Shown: positions 1 to 8,275, counted from the first letter of the stretch. The stretch is DNA of 64,000 nucleotides from Enterocloster lavalensis (GCF_902364025.1 NZ_CABJCG010000006.1:62001-126000), one strand, 5' to 3'. Translations and numbers: made by a program. Notes: generated from the letters alone by a model not told the origin.

Positions 1-959
1 TGCCGGGTCCGCTTGTACTCCCCTGCCCCGTAGTTGTAACCCATCACCGGCTGGGCGCTGTTGGTCAGGCCGCTGACCGGCATGGAGATCACCTCCCGGA
101 CGGAGTTGATCACGGTCATGATTCCCACGTACAGATCGCCGCCCGCCTTCTGCAGCATGGCGTTGTACATGATCTGCACCGAGCTGTTGGTGATGGACAT
201 GGTGAAGCCGCTCATGCCCAGGCCTGCGATCCGCAGCACCCGCTCCCGTTCCAGCTTAAACGCCGCCCGCCTCAGCCGCAAAATGGTCCGTTTTCCGGTC
301 AAAAAGCGGACAATCCACAGTGCTGAGAGCAGCTGGGACAAAATGGTGGCAAGGGCCGCGCCCTGAACGCCCATGTGGAACACGAAAATGAAAATAGGGT
401 CCAGCACAATGTTGGTAATCGCGCCCAACAGCACGGTCATCATGCCGGTGGTTCCAAAGCCCTGGGCGTTGATGAAACTGTTCATACCCAGGCCGACCAT
501 CACAAATAGATTGCCCAGAAGATAGATGGTTATGTAACTCTCCGCGTAGGAGATGGTATCCGGGCTGGCCCCGAACAGAAACAGCATGGGCCGCTTGAAG
601 GCCAGTCCGGCCACAGTCAGGATCACCCCGGTGATCAGAAGCAGCACAAAGGAATTGCCCATAATCGCCTCTGCCTCCGCATCATTTCCCCGCCCCCGCT
701 CGATGGAAAACAGCGGCGCCCCGCCCATTCCGAACAGATTGGCAAATGCGATCACAATGGAGATAATGGGCAGGCAGAGTCCCAGCCCGGTCAGAGACAG
801 GGTGGCGTTCTCCGGAATCATGCCGATGAAAATGCGGTCCACAATGTTGTAGAGCACGTTGATCAGCTGGGCCAGGGTCATGGGCAGAGCCAGGCGCAGG
901 ATATTTCCCACAATACTGCCCTTGGAAAAATCATTTTTCGGTCTCTCGTCTCGTCTCAT
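1..959 (-). CDS. MATE family efflux transporter, 3'-truncated by window edge
   Basis: Open reading frame running off the left edge; 319 codons are visible from an ATG at 959, so about 130 C-terminal residues of a usual ~450-residue MATE protein are missing. The start region (MRRDERPKNDFSKGSIVGNI) leads into the typical first helix with LRLALPMTLAQLINVLYNIV and DRIFIG, then GLGLCLP, FGMGGAPLFS and the second-half repeat beginning GLGMSGFTMSITNSSVQIMY. This is a 12-helix inner-membrane Na+/H+-coupled drug or metabolite exporter; the substrate cannot be read from sequence. It starts 8 bp after mocA and may be read through from it. Family assignment is firm. Confidence 0.9.
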   Translation of the reverse strand, partial: MRRDERPKNDFSKGSIVGNILRLALPMTLAQLINVLYNIVDRIFIGMIPENATLSLTGLGLCLPIISIVIAFANLFGMGGAPLFSIERGRGNDAEAEAIMGNSFVLLLITGVILTVAGLAFKRPMLFLFGASPDTISYAESYITIYLLGNLFVMVGLGMNSFINAQGFGTTGMMTVLLGAITNIVLDPIFIFVFHMGVQGAALATILSQLLSALWIVRFLTGKRTILRLRRAAFKLERERVLRIAGLGMSGFTMSITNSSVQIMYNAMLQKAGGDLYVGIMTVINSVREVISMPVSGLTNSAQPVMGYNYGAGEYKRTR

Positions 960-967
960 CTCTCCGC

Positions 968-1573
968 TCACCTGCCGTCCCGCCACATCCGCAGATCTCC
1001 CGGCAGATCCACGTCCCGCAGCTCCTTCTCTCCCACCTCGTACTGCCACACGTCCTCCGGATAAGACTTCATCAGGCGGCTGCCGCCCCGGTCGCCTGTG
1101 AGCGCCGCAAGCTCTGCCCGGTACCGGCTCTGAAACGCCGCCGGATTCCCCCGGCGGCCCTGGGCGCAGACGCAGCCCATTCCCTTGCCGCAGCGCACAA
1201 AGCTTCTCAGAAAGCCGGTCAGGGAGGCGGCCTCAAGCCCAGGCTGGTCCGCCACGCAGTAAACGAAAAAGTCCGTGTCCTCCGGGGCCGCCAGGGTTCC
1301 CAGCCGCAGGGAGGAAGCGATGCCCTCCTCAGCGCCGCCGTTGTACACAGCCTCAGCTCCCAGACCCGCGGCCGTTTCCAGAATTTCCCTGTATTGGCTG
1401 ACTACGATCAGGTCGACCTGCCAGCCGTCCTCGTTCTCCAACATCCGCCCTGCCTGAAGCAGGCAGTCCATGCCGTGGCGGTACAGGGGTTTTCCCCCCA
1501 GCTCCGCCATCAGCTTATTTTCACCAAAACGGCTTCCGAAACCGGAAGCCATATAAATCCACGCTGTTTTCAT
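968..1573 (-). CDS. mocA: MocA-like molybdopterin nucleotidyltransferase (selenium-hydroxylase associated)
   Basis: 201 residues of the MobA/MocA NTP-transferase family. The N-terminus carries the nucleotide-binding signature MASGFGSRFGENK (residues 8-20), and YCVADQPGL is the usual metal/pterin-side motif. Family members attach CMP or GMP to molybdopterin in the cytoplasm; MocA-type enzymes make the cytosine dinucleotide form used by xanthine dehydrogenases. It lies 50 bp after yqeC on the same strand, the pairing expected of selenium-dependent molybdenum hydroxylase maturation loci (ygfJ/mocA with yqeB and yqeC). The start has the upstream SD AGGAGCGG. CTP versus GTP use is inferred, not seen. 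Confidence 0.85.
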   Translation of the reverse strand: MKTAWIYMASGFGSRFGENKLMAELGGKPLYRHGMDCLLQAGRMLENEDGWQVDLIVVSQYREILETAAGLGAEAVYNGGAEEGIASSLRLGTLAAPEDTDFFVYCVADQPGLEAASLTGFLRSFVRCGKGMGCVCAQGRRGNPAAFQSRYRAELAALTGDRGGSRLMKSYPEDVWQYEVGEKELRDVDLPGDLRMWRDGR

Positions 1574-1623
1574 ATCGTTCCCGCCGCTCCTTTAACCCGC
1601 TCCGATTCCACGCCCGAGGGCCG

Positions 1624-2439
1624 TCAGAAAAGTTCCACGCAGGGGTCGAACCGCAGCTGTCCGCACGCGATGCCCCGCTCCTCGCCCATGGCGTCCAACA
1701 GCCCTCTCACCGTCTGGACCTGGGCCGGCTCGTCCGCCTGGTTAAACACCGGGATCACCGGAATGGACGGGTACTTGACCCGAAGCGGATACAGGTAGGC
1801 GTGCTGCATCAGGCAGGCCACGTCCCCGGGGCGGACGATCCACTGTCCCCCGTCCTTGTAGTCCGGCCTTCCGTGAGCCTTCATGATCTCCTCCGCCTGC
1901 TCCGCGCGGAAACAAAGCTTCTCTGCGGGCTGGTCCAAGGCGGACAGGCCCAGCACGGAGAGCACCATGTGGGAGTTCTTCGGAACCACCGGCTCGTTGA
2001 CCCCGGGGACCTTTAAGGGCAGCCGCCGGGAGCCGTCCGCTTCCACCAGAACCAGATCCGCCAGCGGGCAGATCTGCTCGTAAAACCAGGTGCCCACAAA
2101 TGTAATCTTCAACTCCCCGGCTTCCTTGCCCACCACGGCGATGGACTCCTTCTGCAGCATCCTGCGCACATCCCCTTTGGACCGGGTGAGCACGCCGTAC
2201 TGTTTCGGCCGGAACATGTGGGTGGTTGTGACCACCAAAACCTTAAGCCCCCGCTTTCGTCCCTCGCAGGCCAGGCGGCGGATCAGAGACGTCTTCCCCC
2301 CCGCGCCGGTAAACGAAATCACATAGGGGGCGTTCTCCCTGACTGCGCGCAGCCGCTTCATACGCGCGTCCAGGGACAAAGCCTGCCACAGATCGCCGGA
2401 CTCCGTCCATTTATCTTCATTATAGTAATAAACCTTCAT
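1624..2439 (-). CDS. yqeC: Selenium-dependent hydroxylase accessory protein YqeC
   Basis: 271 residues. A Walker A-like loop FTGAGGKTS lies at residues 43-51, and FVGTWFYEQICPLADLVLVEADGSRRLPLK later matches the YqeC family, a P-loop protein found only in genomes with selenium-dependent molybdenum hydroxylases. The exact reaction is not established; it is thought to act in insertion of the labile selenium or final cofactor assembly. Neighbours agree: mocA follows immediately, xdhC lies upstream, and yqeB and selD are elsewhere in the window. Start chosen at the ATG with SD AAAGGGA. Confidence 0.88.
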   Translation of the reverse strand: MKVYYYNEDKWTESGDLWQALSLDARMKRLRAVRENAPYVISFTGAGGKTSLIRRLACEGRKRGLKVLVVTTTHMFRPKQYGVLTRSKGDVRRMLQKESIAVVGKEAGELKITFVGTWFYEQICPLADLVLVEADGSRRLPLKVPGVNEPVVPKNSHMVLSVLGLSALDQPAEKLCFRAEQAEEIMKAHGRPDYKDGGQWIVRPGDVACLMQHAYLYPLRVKYPSIPVIPVFNQADEPAQVQTVRGLLDAMGEERGIACGQLRFDPCVELF

Positions 2440-2612
2440 AGAGATTCCCTTTTCCAGTCACGTTATTGTTCGTAAAATGTCCGTTGCCTTCACAGGCACA
2501 GCAAATAATCCATATTTCTACTATCTTAACACAAAATGTCGGATAGGGAAAGATCTTGTCGTATAATTTCATGAGCTGAATAGGATCCGCAGCGCCCCCC
2601 GGCATCCAAAAC

Positions 2613-2643
2613 GGCAGGGCCTGCAAAACGCGCAAGCCCTGCC
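2613..2643 (-). terminator. Hairpin terminator of the 27-codon gene
   Basis: Perfect 8-bp stem GGCAGGGC/GCCCTGCC with a 15-nt loop, 30 bp past the stop of the small ORF; in the minus direction it is followed by GTTTTGG. The U-tract is weak, so this may be a partial terminator or attenuator before yqeC. Confidence 0.5.
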
Positions 2644-2672
2644 CCAAAAAGTCCTTCTGTCCGTCTTTCCGA

Positions 2673-2756
2673 TCAGTTGACCTTTTTCCCTTTCAACACT
2701 GAAACGAGATCATAACCTAAAATACCAAATACCAGAACCAGTCCCAAAACGTTCAT
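2673..2756 (-). CDS. 27-residue putative membrane micropeptide
   Basis: An ATG at 2756 opens 27 codons ending in TGA. Residues 2-16 are almost wholly hydrophobic (NVLGLVLVFGILGY), followed by a short amphipathic piece and the basic tail KGKKVN, so one membrane-spanning helix with a cytoplasmic positive tail is predicted. Support for a real gene: SD AAGAAGGA correctly placed, a strong sigma-70 promoter (2806-2834) and a hairpin after the stop (2613-2643). It sits alone between xdhC and yqeC inside the Mo/Se maturation region. I do not recognise a family; small single-helix subunits such as KdpF have this shape, but no homology is claimed. Confidence 0.6.
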   Translation of the reverse strand: MNVLGLVLVFGILGYDLVSVLKGKKVN

Positions 2757-2805
2757 ACTTTATCCTTCTTTCCGCCTCACGCATTGTTTGAAACCTTATG
2801 CCCTT

Positions 2806-2834
2806 ATTATATGGAATTGCGGCGGGAATGGCAA
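2806..2834 (-). promoter_or_regulatory. Sigma-70 promoter for the micropeptide gene
   Basis: On the minus strand, -35 TTGCCA (2829-2834), 17-bp spacer, -10 TATAAT (2806-2811); the -10 box is a perfect match. The start codon of the 27-codon ORF lies about 50 bp downstream, so the small gene is transcribed independently of xdhC. Confidence 0.7.
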
Positions 2835-2886
2835 TCTGCAGAATCTCCAATCTTTTTCCGGTATCAGGGGCTTTTTCTCACAGGTT

Positions 2887-2923
2887 ATACAAAATATTTT
2901 AGACTACCTAAAACTTTTTGTAT
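2887..2923 (-). terminator. AT-rich hairpin after xdhC
   Basis: Imperfect inverted repeat of 16 bp arms (2 mismatches) and a 5-nt loop, beginning a few bases past the xdhC stop. The right arm is U-rich on the minus-strand RNA (TCTAAAATATTTTGTAT). It probably ends the modABC-xdhC transcript. Confidence 0.5.
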
Positions 2924-2927
2924 TCCG

Positions 2928-3980
2928 TCAGCATTTCCGGCGTCCCTCCCGCAGAGCCCGGATGTGGATCAACTCCCCGGCGATGCTGACGGCGATCTCC
3001 GCAGGCGTCTCCGCGCCGATGGCGGTTCCGATGGGCATGTGGCAGTTCTCGATTTCCTCCCGGGTAAAGCCGTCCTCCAGCAGTTTTTCCGTGACCACGC
3101 GGATCTTGCTGCGGCTTCCCATGATCCCGATATAGCATGGCCCAAGCTCCATGGCCTGCTTCTGCACATAGTAGTCAAACTGGTGTCCCCTGGTCATGAC
3201 GCAAACGTAATCCTGGGGTCCTATGTCCACCCGGTCCCCGATGTGCTCCAAATCTCCCACAATGGTCTGTGCAGCCATGGGAAAGACCTGGGGATTGGCA
3301 AATTCCGCCCGGTCGTCGTAGACCACGCAGCGAAAACCCACGTGGGCCAGCACCGGCACCAGCTCCTGGGCCACGTGACCGCCCCCGAAAATGTAAACCG
3401 TGCCCGCCTGTACCAGAGGTTCACAGTAATACTTCCGGCCCATGGCCTCCACCTGCACGGCCTTAGCGGTGAAATGCGGCAGCAGCTCTGCCTCCAGCTC
3501 CCCCGGTTTTCCCGACAGAGCCAGGGCGCCCGAAAGCCCCCTGCCCGCGCAGTAAAGCCCCATGGACCAGGCCGTTTCCCGGGTGATGTCCAGGATCAGC
3601 CAGCTGTCCTCGTCCCGGTCCAGGGCCTGCGCCACTTCGGCGCAGAATTTCTGCATATCCTGATCCCCGGGATTGATGTACTGAATGTATACCACCACAT
3701 TCCCGCCACAGACCATGCCGATGTCCGCCACCTGGTTGCGGGTCAGGGTGAACCCCTTCACGCAGGACTGCCGGTTCTTTAACGCCTCCCTGGCCGCGCA
3801 CTGGGCCTGGTATTCCACGGCTCCGCCGCCAACGGTGCCCAAAAAGGTGCCGTCCTCCTTCACCAGCATGCGGGAACCGGCCCCTCTGGGCGTGGAACCG
3901 GAACTGGCGATAATGGTCGCCAGCACAGCTCCTTCCCCCCGCTCCAATGCCTCCAATAACTCCTGAAATAATCGTCTCAT
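2928..3980 (-). CDS. xdhC: XdhC-family molybdenum hydroxylase maturation factor
   Basis: 350 residues. The N-terminal XdhC/CoxI domain has VLATIIASSGSTPRGAGSRM and GTVGGGAVEY; the C-terminal Rossmann domain has YIFGGGHVAQEL and ends in the PIGTAIGAETPAEIAVSI motif. Family members bind molybdenum cofactor, present it for sulfuration (here possibly selenation) and insert it into xanthine dehydrogenase in the cytoplasm. The start ATG overlaps the stop of the preceding fusion gene by 4 bp (ATGA), so it is the last gene of a modABC-fusion-xdhC operon. The client is most likely the xanthine dehydrogenase at 51-53.7 kb. Confidence 0.92.
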   Translation of the reverse strand: MRRLFQELLEALERGEGAVLATIIASSGSTPRGAGSRMLVKEDGTFLGTVGGGAVEYQAQCAAREALKNRQSCVKGFTLTRNQVADIGMVCGGNVVVYIQYINPGDQDMQKFCAEVAQALDRDEDSWLILDITRETAWSMGLYCAGRGLSGALALSGKPGELEAELLPHFTAKAVQVEAMGRKYYCEPLVQAGTVYIFGGGHVAQELVPVLAHVGFRCVVYDDRAEFANPQVFPMAAQTIVGDLEHIGDRVDIGPQDYVCVMTRGHQFDYYVQKQAMELGPCYIGIMGSRSKIRVVTEKLLEDGFTREEIENCHMPIGTAIGAETPAEIAVSIAGELIHIRALREGRRKC

Positions 3981-4915
3981 CGCTGCTCCTCATTTCCTTG
4001 CAAAAAACAGTTCTCAAACAGCCGTTTGGCCGTCTCGTTCAATTCCTTCTCCATCTGAAAATACCGGTCTAAAAGCTCCCTTGCCTGGGGGGAAAGCCTG
4101 GAGGAACCTCCCTCCGCGCCGCCCGACTGGGTGATCAGCAGCGGGTAGCCCAGCTGCTTCTCCGCGGCCTTTAGCATCTTCCAGCCCTTGGTGTAGGACA
4201 TGTGCATTTGGCGGCAGGCGGTCTGCATGGACCCGGTGTGGTCAGTGATCTGCAGAAACCTGGCCATGGACTGGTCGAAAAACAGTTCCTCCCGGGCCAG
4301 CGCCAGCTGCACCTTGGGGTGCATGGGAATCCGCTCCCGCCCCTTGGGCGGCTCAGCCAGGCGGCCGTCGCCCTCCGCGGGCCAGAATATCCCCTCGTCC
4401 TCCACCGGAATCTCATCCATCAGGGCGTCGATCTCCGGCTGGCGCAGAGCGCCCCGCAGTCCCATGGGGCCGTCGTAGCCGGTGATCTTCCCGATCAGCT
4501 CGCCGCGGATCAGCACCGGATGCCCCCTGTGCCCGCCGCAGACCGGACAGGCCGCGGCCGCCGTGCTCTTGAGCAGTTCGTTCACCGTCCTGGTCAAAAG
4601 CAGCGGGTACTTGGCCGGAAGCACCAGGGCGCGGTCGCAGAGCCCTTCCAGGTATTGAAGCCCCATGCAGATGCTGTCGAACATCTGAGTGCGCTCATAC
4701 CGGTCGTTGCGCAGGCAGATCACCTGAAGCTTGGAAATGTGCTTTTCCAGCTCATCCCCCTGTTTTCCGGTGATCACCACCACCGGGTCCACCCCGGCCT
4801 GCTGTAAAATGATAATGATCCTGCGGATCACCGTGGTGTCCCCCACCGGCATCATCGGCCTGAACAGCGTGGGGCTCTTGTGTCCCGCCGCCACGATCAC
4901 TGCGCCTGTCCTCAT
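3977..4915 (-). CDS. Nucleotidyltransferase-ModE HTH fusion protein
   Basis: 312 residues with two parts. Residues 1-185 are a MobA/GlmU-like NTP-transferase fold (MRTGAVIVAAG, later RPMMPVGD and LVLPAKYPLL), with the usual GxxxRxGxxK loop degenerate. Residues 200-285 are a ModE-type winged helix (ITDHTGSMQTACRQMHMSYTKGWKMLKAAEKQLGYPLL, then SRLSPQARELLDRY). There is no molybdate-binding Mop domain. The gene sits between modC and xdhC (4-bp overlap with xdhC). It may both modify molybdopterin and act on DNA, or use a pterin/nucleotide site as the sensor in place of Mop; that is inference. Start ATG has SD AGGAGGG. Confidence 0.8.
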   Translation of the reverse strand: MRTGAVIVAAGHKSPTLFRPMMPVGDTTVIRRIIIILQQAGVDPVVVITGKQGDELEKHISKLQVICLRNDRYERTQMFDSICMGLQYLEGLCDRALVLPAKYPLLLTRTVNELLKSTAAAACPVCGGHRGHPVLIRGELIGKITGYDGPMGLRGALRQPEIDALMDEIPVEDEGIFWPAEGDGRLAEPPKGRERIPMHPKVQLALAREELFFDQSMARFLQITDHTGSMQTACRQMHMSYTKGWKMLKAAEKQLGYPLLITQSGGAEGGSSRLSPQARELLDRYFQMEKELNETAKRLFENCFLQGNEEQR

Positions 4916-4938
4916 ATTTTCCCTCCTGCATTCTCTTC

Positions 4939-6081
4939 TTACAACAGCTGGCCCGACAGCAGAAGCAGCGCCTGAGGCGCCACCCTGAGCCAGTCCGGCA
5001 CCACGCCGGCGGTCTCATGGGTGTGGATGGTTTTCTCCTTTTTCCACCACAGGCCGTTGTCCAGGGTGATATACCACTCAAAGGGCATCTCCGATATATC
5101 CGGATTCTGCACCCGGATCAGATTGGCCCCCGGAGTCCCTTTCAGTTCCCCGGCCCTGGCCTCGCTTAAGGGCTCAAAATCGTGGGCCCGGATGCCCACC
5201 GCCGTGATCTCATCCCCCACGGGCAGCTCTGTCTCCAGCTCCAGACCGCCCCAGTCCAGGGCCAGGACCTTCCGCTCTCCCACCCTCTGAATCCGGGAAA
5301 TGTTTTTGCAGCCCGTGAGCCTGGCCGCCTGGCAGGTCACCGGGTTCTGAAACAGCTCCCGGGTGCGCCCTTTGGCCAGCACCTGGCCCCGGTCCATGAG
5401 CAGCAGGTTGTCGCAGAGCTGGTAGGCCTCGTCCCGGTCGTGGGTCACCATGACCGCCACGCCGCCGTACCCGGCCATCACCCGCTTTAACTCCAGCCGC
5501 AGCCCCTCCCGCAGGTAGGTGTCCATGGCGGAGAACGGCTCGTCTAACAGCAGCACCTCCGGCTCGTAGGCCAGAATCCTGGCCAACGCCACCCGCTGCT
5601 GCTGGCCGCCGGAGAGCTGGCAGGGGTAGCGTTTTCCAAGCCCCTCCAGGCGGAAGCGCTTCATCATGCTCTCTGCGACCTCCCGGCGTCCGGCCAAAGT
5701 CGTGTTCCCTCCCCGGAAGTATTTCCCCGAGAGGCCGGTCATGATGTTCTCCTCCACCGTCATGTTGGGAAACAGGGCGTAGCTCTGGAATAAGTACCCT
5801 ACCCTGCGCTCCTGGGGCCTCAGATTCACCTTGAGCTGTGAATCGTAGAGCACCCGCCCGCAGGCGGCCTCCCCGGAGGCGTACTGGAGAGCGATGCGCC
5901 CGGCCCCCGGCGTCTCGATTCCGGCTATGGACTTTAAGGTCATGCTCTTTCCGCAGCCGGAAGGGCCCAGGATCCCCAGACAGCCCACCCCAGCCTCGAA
6001 GGCGATCTCCAGCTCAAAGCCCTTCAGCTTTTTTGTTATATCCACCCCTAAGCGGGGACTGTGTTCGGATTTGACAGCCAT
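4939..6081 (-). CDS. modC: Molybdate ABC transporter ATPase ModC
   Basis: 380 residues from the preferred start (MAVKSEHSPR). Walker A GPSGCGKS, Q-loop YLFQSYALFP, signature LSGGQQQRVALARIL, Walker B VLLLDEPFSAMD and switch His VMVTHDRDEA are all intact. A C-terminal TOBE/Mop-like region follows (about residues 280-340). It hydrolyses ATP to drive molybdate import with ModB. An in-frame ATG 24 bp upstream (6105) exists, but the GGAAGGAA SD lies between the two, favouring 6081. Third gene of modABC. Confidence 0.93.
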   Translation of the reverse strand: MAVKSEHSPRLGVDITKKLKGFELEIAFEAGVGCLGILGPSGCGKSMTLKSIAGIETPGAGRIALQYASGEAACGRVLYDSQLKVNLRPQERRVGYLFQSYALFPNMTVEENIMTGLSGKYFRGGNTTLAGRREVAESMMKRFRLEGLGKRYPCQLSGGQQQRVALARILAYEPEVLLLDEPFSAMDTYLREGLRLELKRVMAGYGGVAVMVTHDRDEAYQLCDNLLLMDRGQVLAKGRTRELFQNPVTCQAARLTGCKNISRIQRVGERKVLALDWGGLELETELPVGDEITAVGIRAHDFEPLSEARAGELKGTPGANLIRVQNPDISEMPFEWYITLDNGLWWKKEKTIHTHETAGVVPDWLRVAPQALLLLSGQLL

Positions 6082-6133
6082 TGATTTCCAATTCCTTCCA
6101 TGCATTGTTTCCGGACTCCGCGCCGGACAAGGC

Positions 6134-6805
6134 TCAGCGCTTCTTCCGGTCCGCCCTCAGCCCGGCCCAGTTCATCAGGATCACGGACAAGAAGGCGATC
6201 ACCACGATCACCGCCACATACCGGTAGGCTGCGTCCATATTTCCCGCCGCCACCTCGGAGTAAACGGCCATGGGCAGGGTGCGGGTCTTGCCCGCGATAT
6301 TTCCCGCGATCATGGCGGTGGCGCCGAACTCGCCCAGGCCCCTGGCAAAGGCCAGCACGCCGCCGCTGACAATCCCCGGCAGCGCGTTGGCGAACAGCAC
6401 CTTGCGGAAAATGCACCACTCGCTCATTCCCAGGGTCCGGGCCGCGGCCGGAAGATTCTCATCCACCTGCTCGAACGCGCCCCTGGCGGACCGGTACATG
6501 AGCGGAAACGACATCACCACCGCCGCCAGCACAGTGGCGATCCAGGAAAATGCGATTTTCACGCTGAAATAGTCCAGAAAGAATTTCCCCACCGGCCGCT
6601 TCACGCCGAATATATACAGCAGGAAGAACCCCGCCACGGTGGGCGGGAGAACGAGTGGAAGGGTCAGGATGCCATCCCATATCAGTTTCAGCTTTTCATT
6701 TTTCAGCCGGATCACTCTCCAGGCTGCAAAGATTCCCAAAAAGAATGTGACCAGAATCGACAGTGACGCCGTCCGCATCGAGATCAGAATCGGTGACCAG
6801 TCCAT
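6134..6805 (-). CDS. modB: Molybdate ABC transporter permease ModB
   Basis: 223 residues with about five hydrophobic segments. The first is SILVTFFLGIFAAW; TLPLVLPPTVAGFFLLYIFG is the characteristic ModB motif. The EAA-type cytoplasmic loop is present as EQVDENLPAAARTLGMSEWCIFRKVLFANALPGI, contacting ModC, and GLGEFGATAMIAG is conserved. It forms the inner-membrane channel for molybdate. The length fits the family. SD AAAAGGGGAG precedes the ATG; 30 bp separate it from modA. Confidence 0.94.
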   Translation of the reverse strand: MDWSPILISMRTASLSILVTFFLGIFAAWRVIRLKNEKLKLIWDGILTLPLVLPPTVAGFFLLYIFGVKRPVGKFFLDYFSVKIAFSWIATVLAAVVMSFPLMYRSARGAFEQVDENLPAAARTLGMSEWCIFRKVLFANALPGIVSGGVLAFARGLGEFGATAMIAGNIAGKTRTLPMAVYSEVAAGNMDAAYRYVAVIVVIAFLSVILMNWAGLRADRKKR

Positions 6806-6835
6806 GTGTTTCTCCCCTTTTCCCTGTTAATCTGC

Positions 6836-7774
6836 TCAGTTGGCCTTGGAGAAGCCGTACTTCTCAAATACCGCCATGGCCTCGTCTGTCTTTAAGAACT
6901 CCACAAACGCCCTGGCCTGGGTTTCATGCTCCGTGTTCTTTACCACCGCCACGGGGTAGAGTACCTTATTTTTCAGGCTGCCCTCCGGTGCCTCGGCCAC
7001 GATCTTCACCTGATCCGCCATGCTGTAGGCGTCCGTTGCGTACACGATGCCTGCGTCCGCGCTGGACGCCGCCACCTGATTGAGCACTTCCGTCACATTG
7101 GTGCCAAAGCTGACCTTATCCTGAATTTTATCCCAGATTCCCAGATTCGTCAATGCCTCCTCCGAATACTGGCCCACGGGAACGCTGGCCGGATCGCCCA
7201 GCGCGATGGACTCCGCCTTCTCAATGTCCTCAAACCCGGCCAGCCCGCTTTCGCTTCCGGCGGGAACAATCAGAACGATTTTATTTTCCAGCAGATCGGT
7301 GATGGTGCCGCTTTCAATCAAACCCTCTTCATCCAGAGCGTTCATCTGCTTGGGGGCTGCGGACATGAACACATCCGCCTCCAGCCCCTCTTCAATCTGG
7401 GTCTGGAGCTTGCCGGAGCTGTCGTAGGTCCCCACCACGGTCACGCCCGGGTTCTGTTCCTGGAACATGGGGATCAGCTCATCCTCATAGGCGTTCTTCA
7501 GACTGGCCGCCGCTGCAACCAGAATCTCCGCCGGTTCCAGTTCCGCCCGATCCGGCTCCCCGGCGTTTTCCCCGGTCTGTCCCTGGGCCGTTGCATCGGA
7601 CGAAGCCGGTTCCGGTGCGGCCGTGGTGGTGTCCGCCTGAGTGGTTTCCGCCGCGGCGGTGTCGGACACTGCGGCAGTGCCGGACGCGGTGGTCTGGGCT
7701 TTTCCGCCCGAGCAGCCCGCCAACATACCGGCCGCCATTGCAACTGCGAGGAACATGGTGATCTGTTTTTTCAT
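6836..7774 (-). CDS. modA: Molybdate-binding lipoprotein ModA
   Basis: 312 residues. A signal peptide with lipobox LAGC (Cys21) anchors it outside the membrane. A Thr/Ala/Glu-rich linker spans about residues 25-85. The ligand-binding domain then follows: ILVAAAASLKNAYEDELIPMF, GTYDSSGKLQTQIEEGLEADVFMSA and GDPASVPVGQYSEEAL are standard ModA motifs. The linker is much longer than in Gram-negative periplasmic ModA, as expected for a tethered lipoprotein. First gene of the operon; a ModE-like operator lies 53 bp upstream of its start codon. SD AAAAAGGAGAG. Confidence 0.94.
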   Translation of the reverse strand: MKKQITMFLAVAMAAGMLAGCSGGKAQTTASGTAAVSDTAAAETTQADTTTAAPEPASSDATAQGQTGENAGEPDRAELEPAEILVAAAASLKNAYEDELIPMFQEQNPGVTVVGTYDSSGKLQTQIEEGLEADVFMSAAPKQMNALDEEGLIESGTITDLLENKIVLIVPAGSESGLAGFEDIEKAESIALGDPASVPVGQYSEEALTNLGIWDKIQDKVSFGTNVTEVLNQVAASSADAGIVYATDAYSMADQVKIVAEAPEGSLKNKVLYPVAVVKNTEHETQARAFVEFLKTDEAMAVFEKYGFSKAN

Positions 7775-7827
7775 AAATACTTACTCTCCTTTTTCTGTGT
7801 TTGGTTTTATGATTTTTGCTGCGCTGT

Positions 7828-7851
7828 CGTTATGCTTGTGTGAGAATAACG
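7828..7851. promoter_or_regulatory. ModE-like operator upstream of modA
   Basis: 24-bp inverted repeat CGTTAT-N12-ATAACG with perfect 6-bp arms, 53 bp upstream of the modA start codon. The architecture (CGTTAT, 12-bp gap, ATAACG) is the same as I recall for the E. coli modA operator bound by ModE, and recurs at 12020-12043 and, with one change, at 46790-46813. Repression of molybdate uptake when molybdenum is plentiful is the expected role. Confidence 0.75.
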
Positions 7852-8083
7852 GAGGCGCACAAAATCTCGATGATAGGGGAGGTATAGGGGCGGGATGGAG
7901 AGGGGGATAAAATGGGAATTCCTCATGCAGATGACTCTGTGCTGGCTTTTGTTGGTGGATTTCACCCACTTTGATGGTTTAGATCAGGGTTATTCGTTTA
8001 TACAGTCCCACCTTTGCATACTTATATGCGTTTTTCGCGTTATATATCCCCACTTTTTCATTTTTATGAGCGTCTCTATATAT

Positions 8084-8275
8084 CAGTTCCAACCACCTGG
8101 TTGTTCTTATGAGCGCTTTCATACACCAGTTCCAACCACCTGATTGTTCTTATGAGCGCTTCCATACACCAGTTCCAACCACCTGGTTGCTCTTATGAGC
8201 GCTTCCATACACCAGTTCCAACCACCTGGTTGTTCTTACGAGCGTTTCCATACACCAGTTCCAACCACCTGGTTA
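8084..8275. repeat. 43-bp tandem repeat, five copies (last partial)
   Basis: Copies begin at 8084, 8127, 8170, 8213 and 8256, exactly 43 bp apart, with only a few substitutions between copies. Each contains the dyad CAACCA-CC-TGGTTG (copy 2 reads TGATTG on the right) and most a second small palindrome AGCGCT. A degenerate half unit (TTTTTATGAGCG) precedes copy 1 at 8061. There are no spacers, so it is not a CRISPR array. Confidence 0.9.

Noticed and set aside
2420..2647. 75-codon minus-strand frame before yqeC
   Set aside because: Overlaps the yqeC start and a hairpin; no SD, no resemblance to known proteins.
8036..8060. ModE half-site (CGTTATAT) upstream of the repeats
   Set aside because: No ATAACG arm at the 12-bp gap; only a half match.
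8084..8275. CRISPR array
   Set aside because: Units are contiguous 43-bp tandem copies without spacers and no cas gene is nearby.
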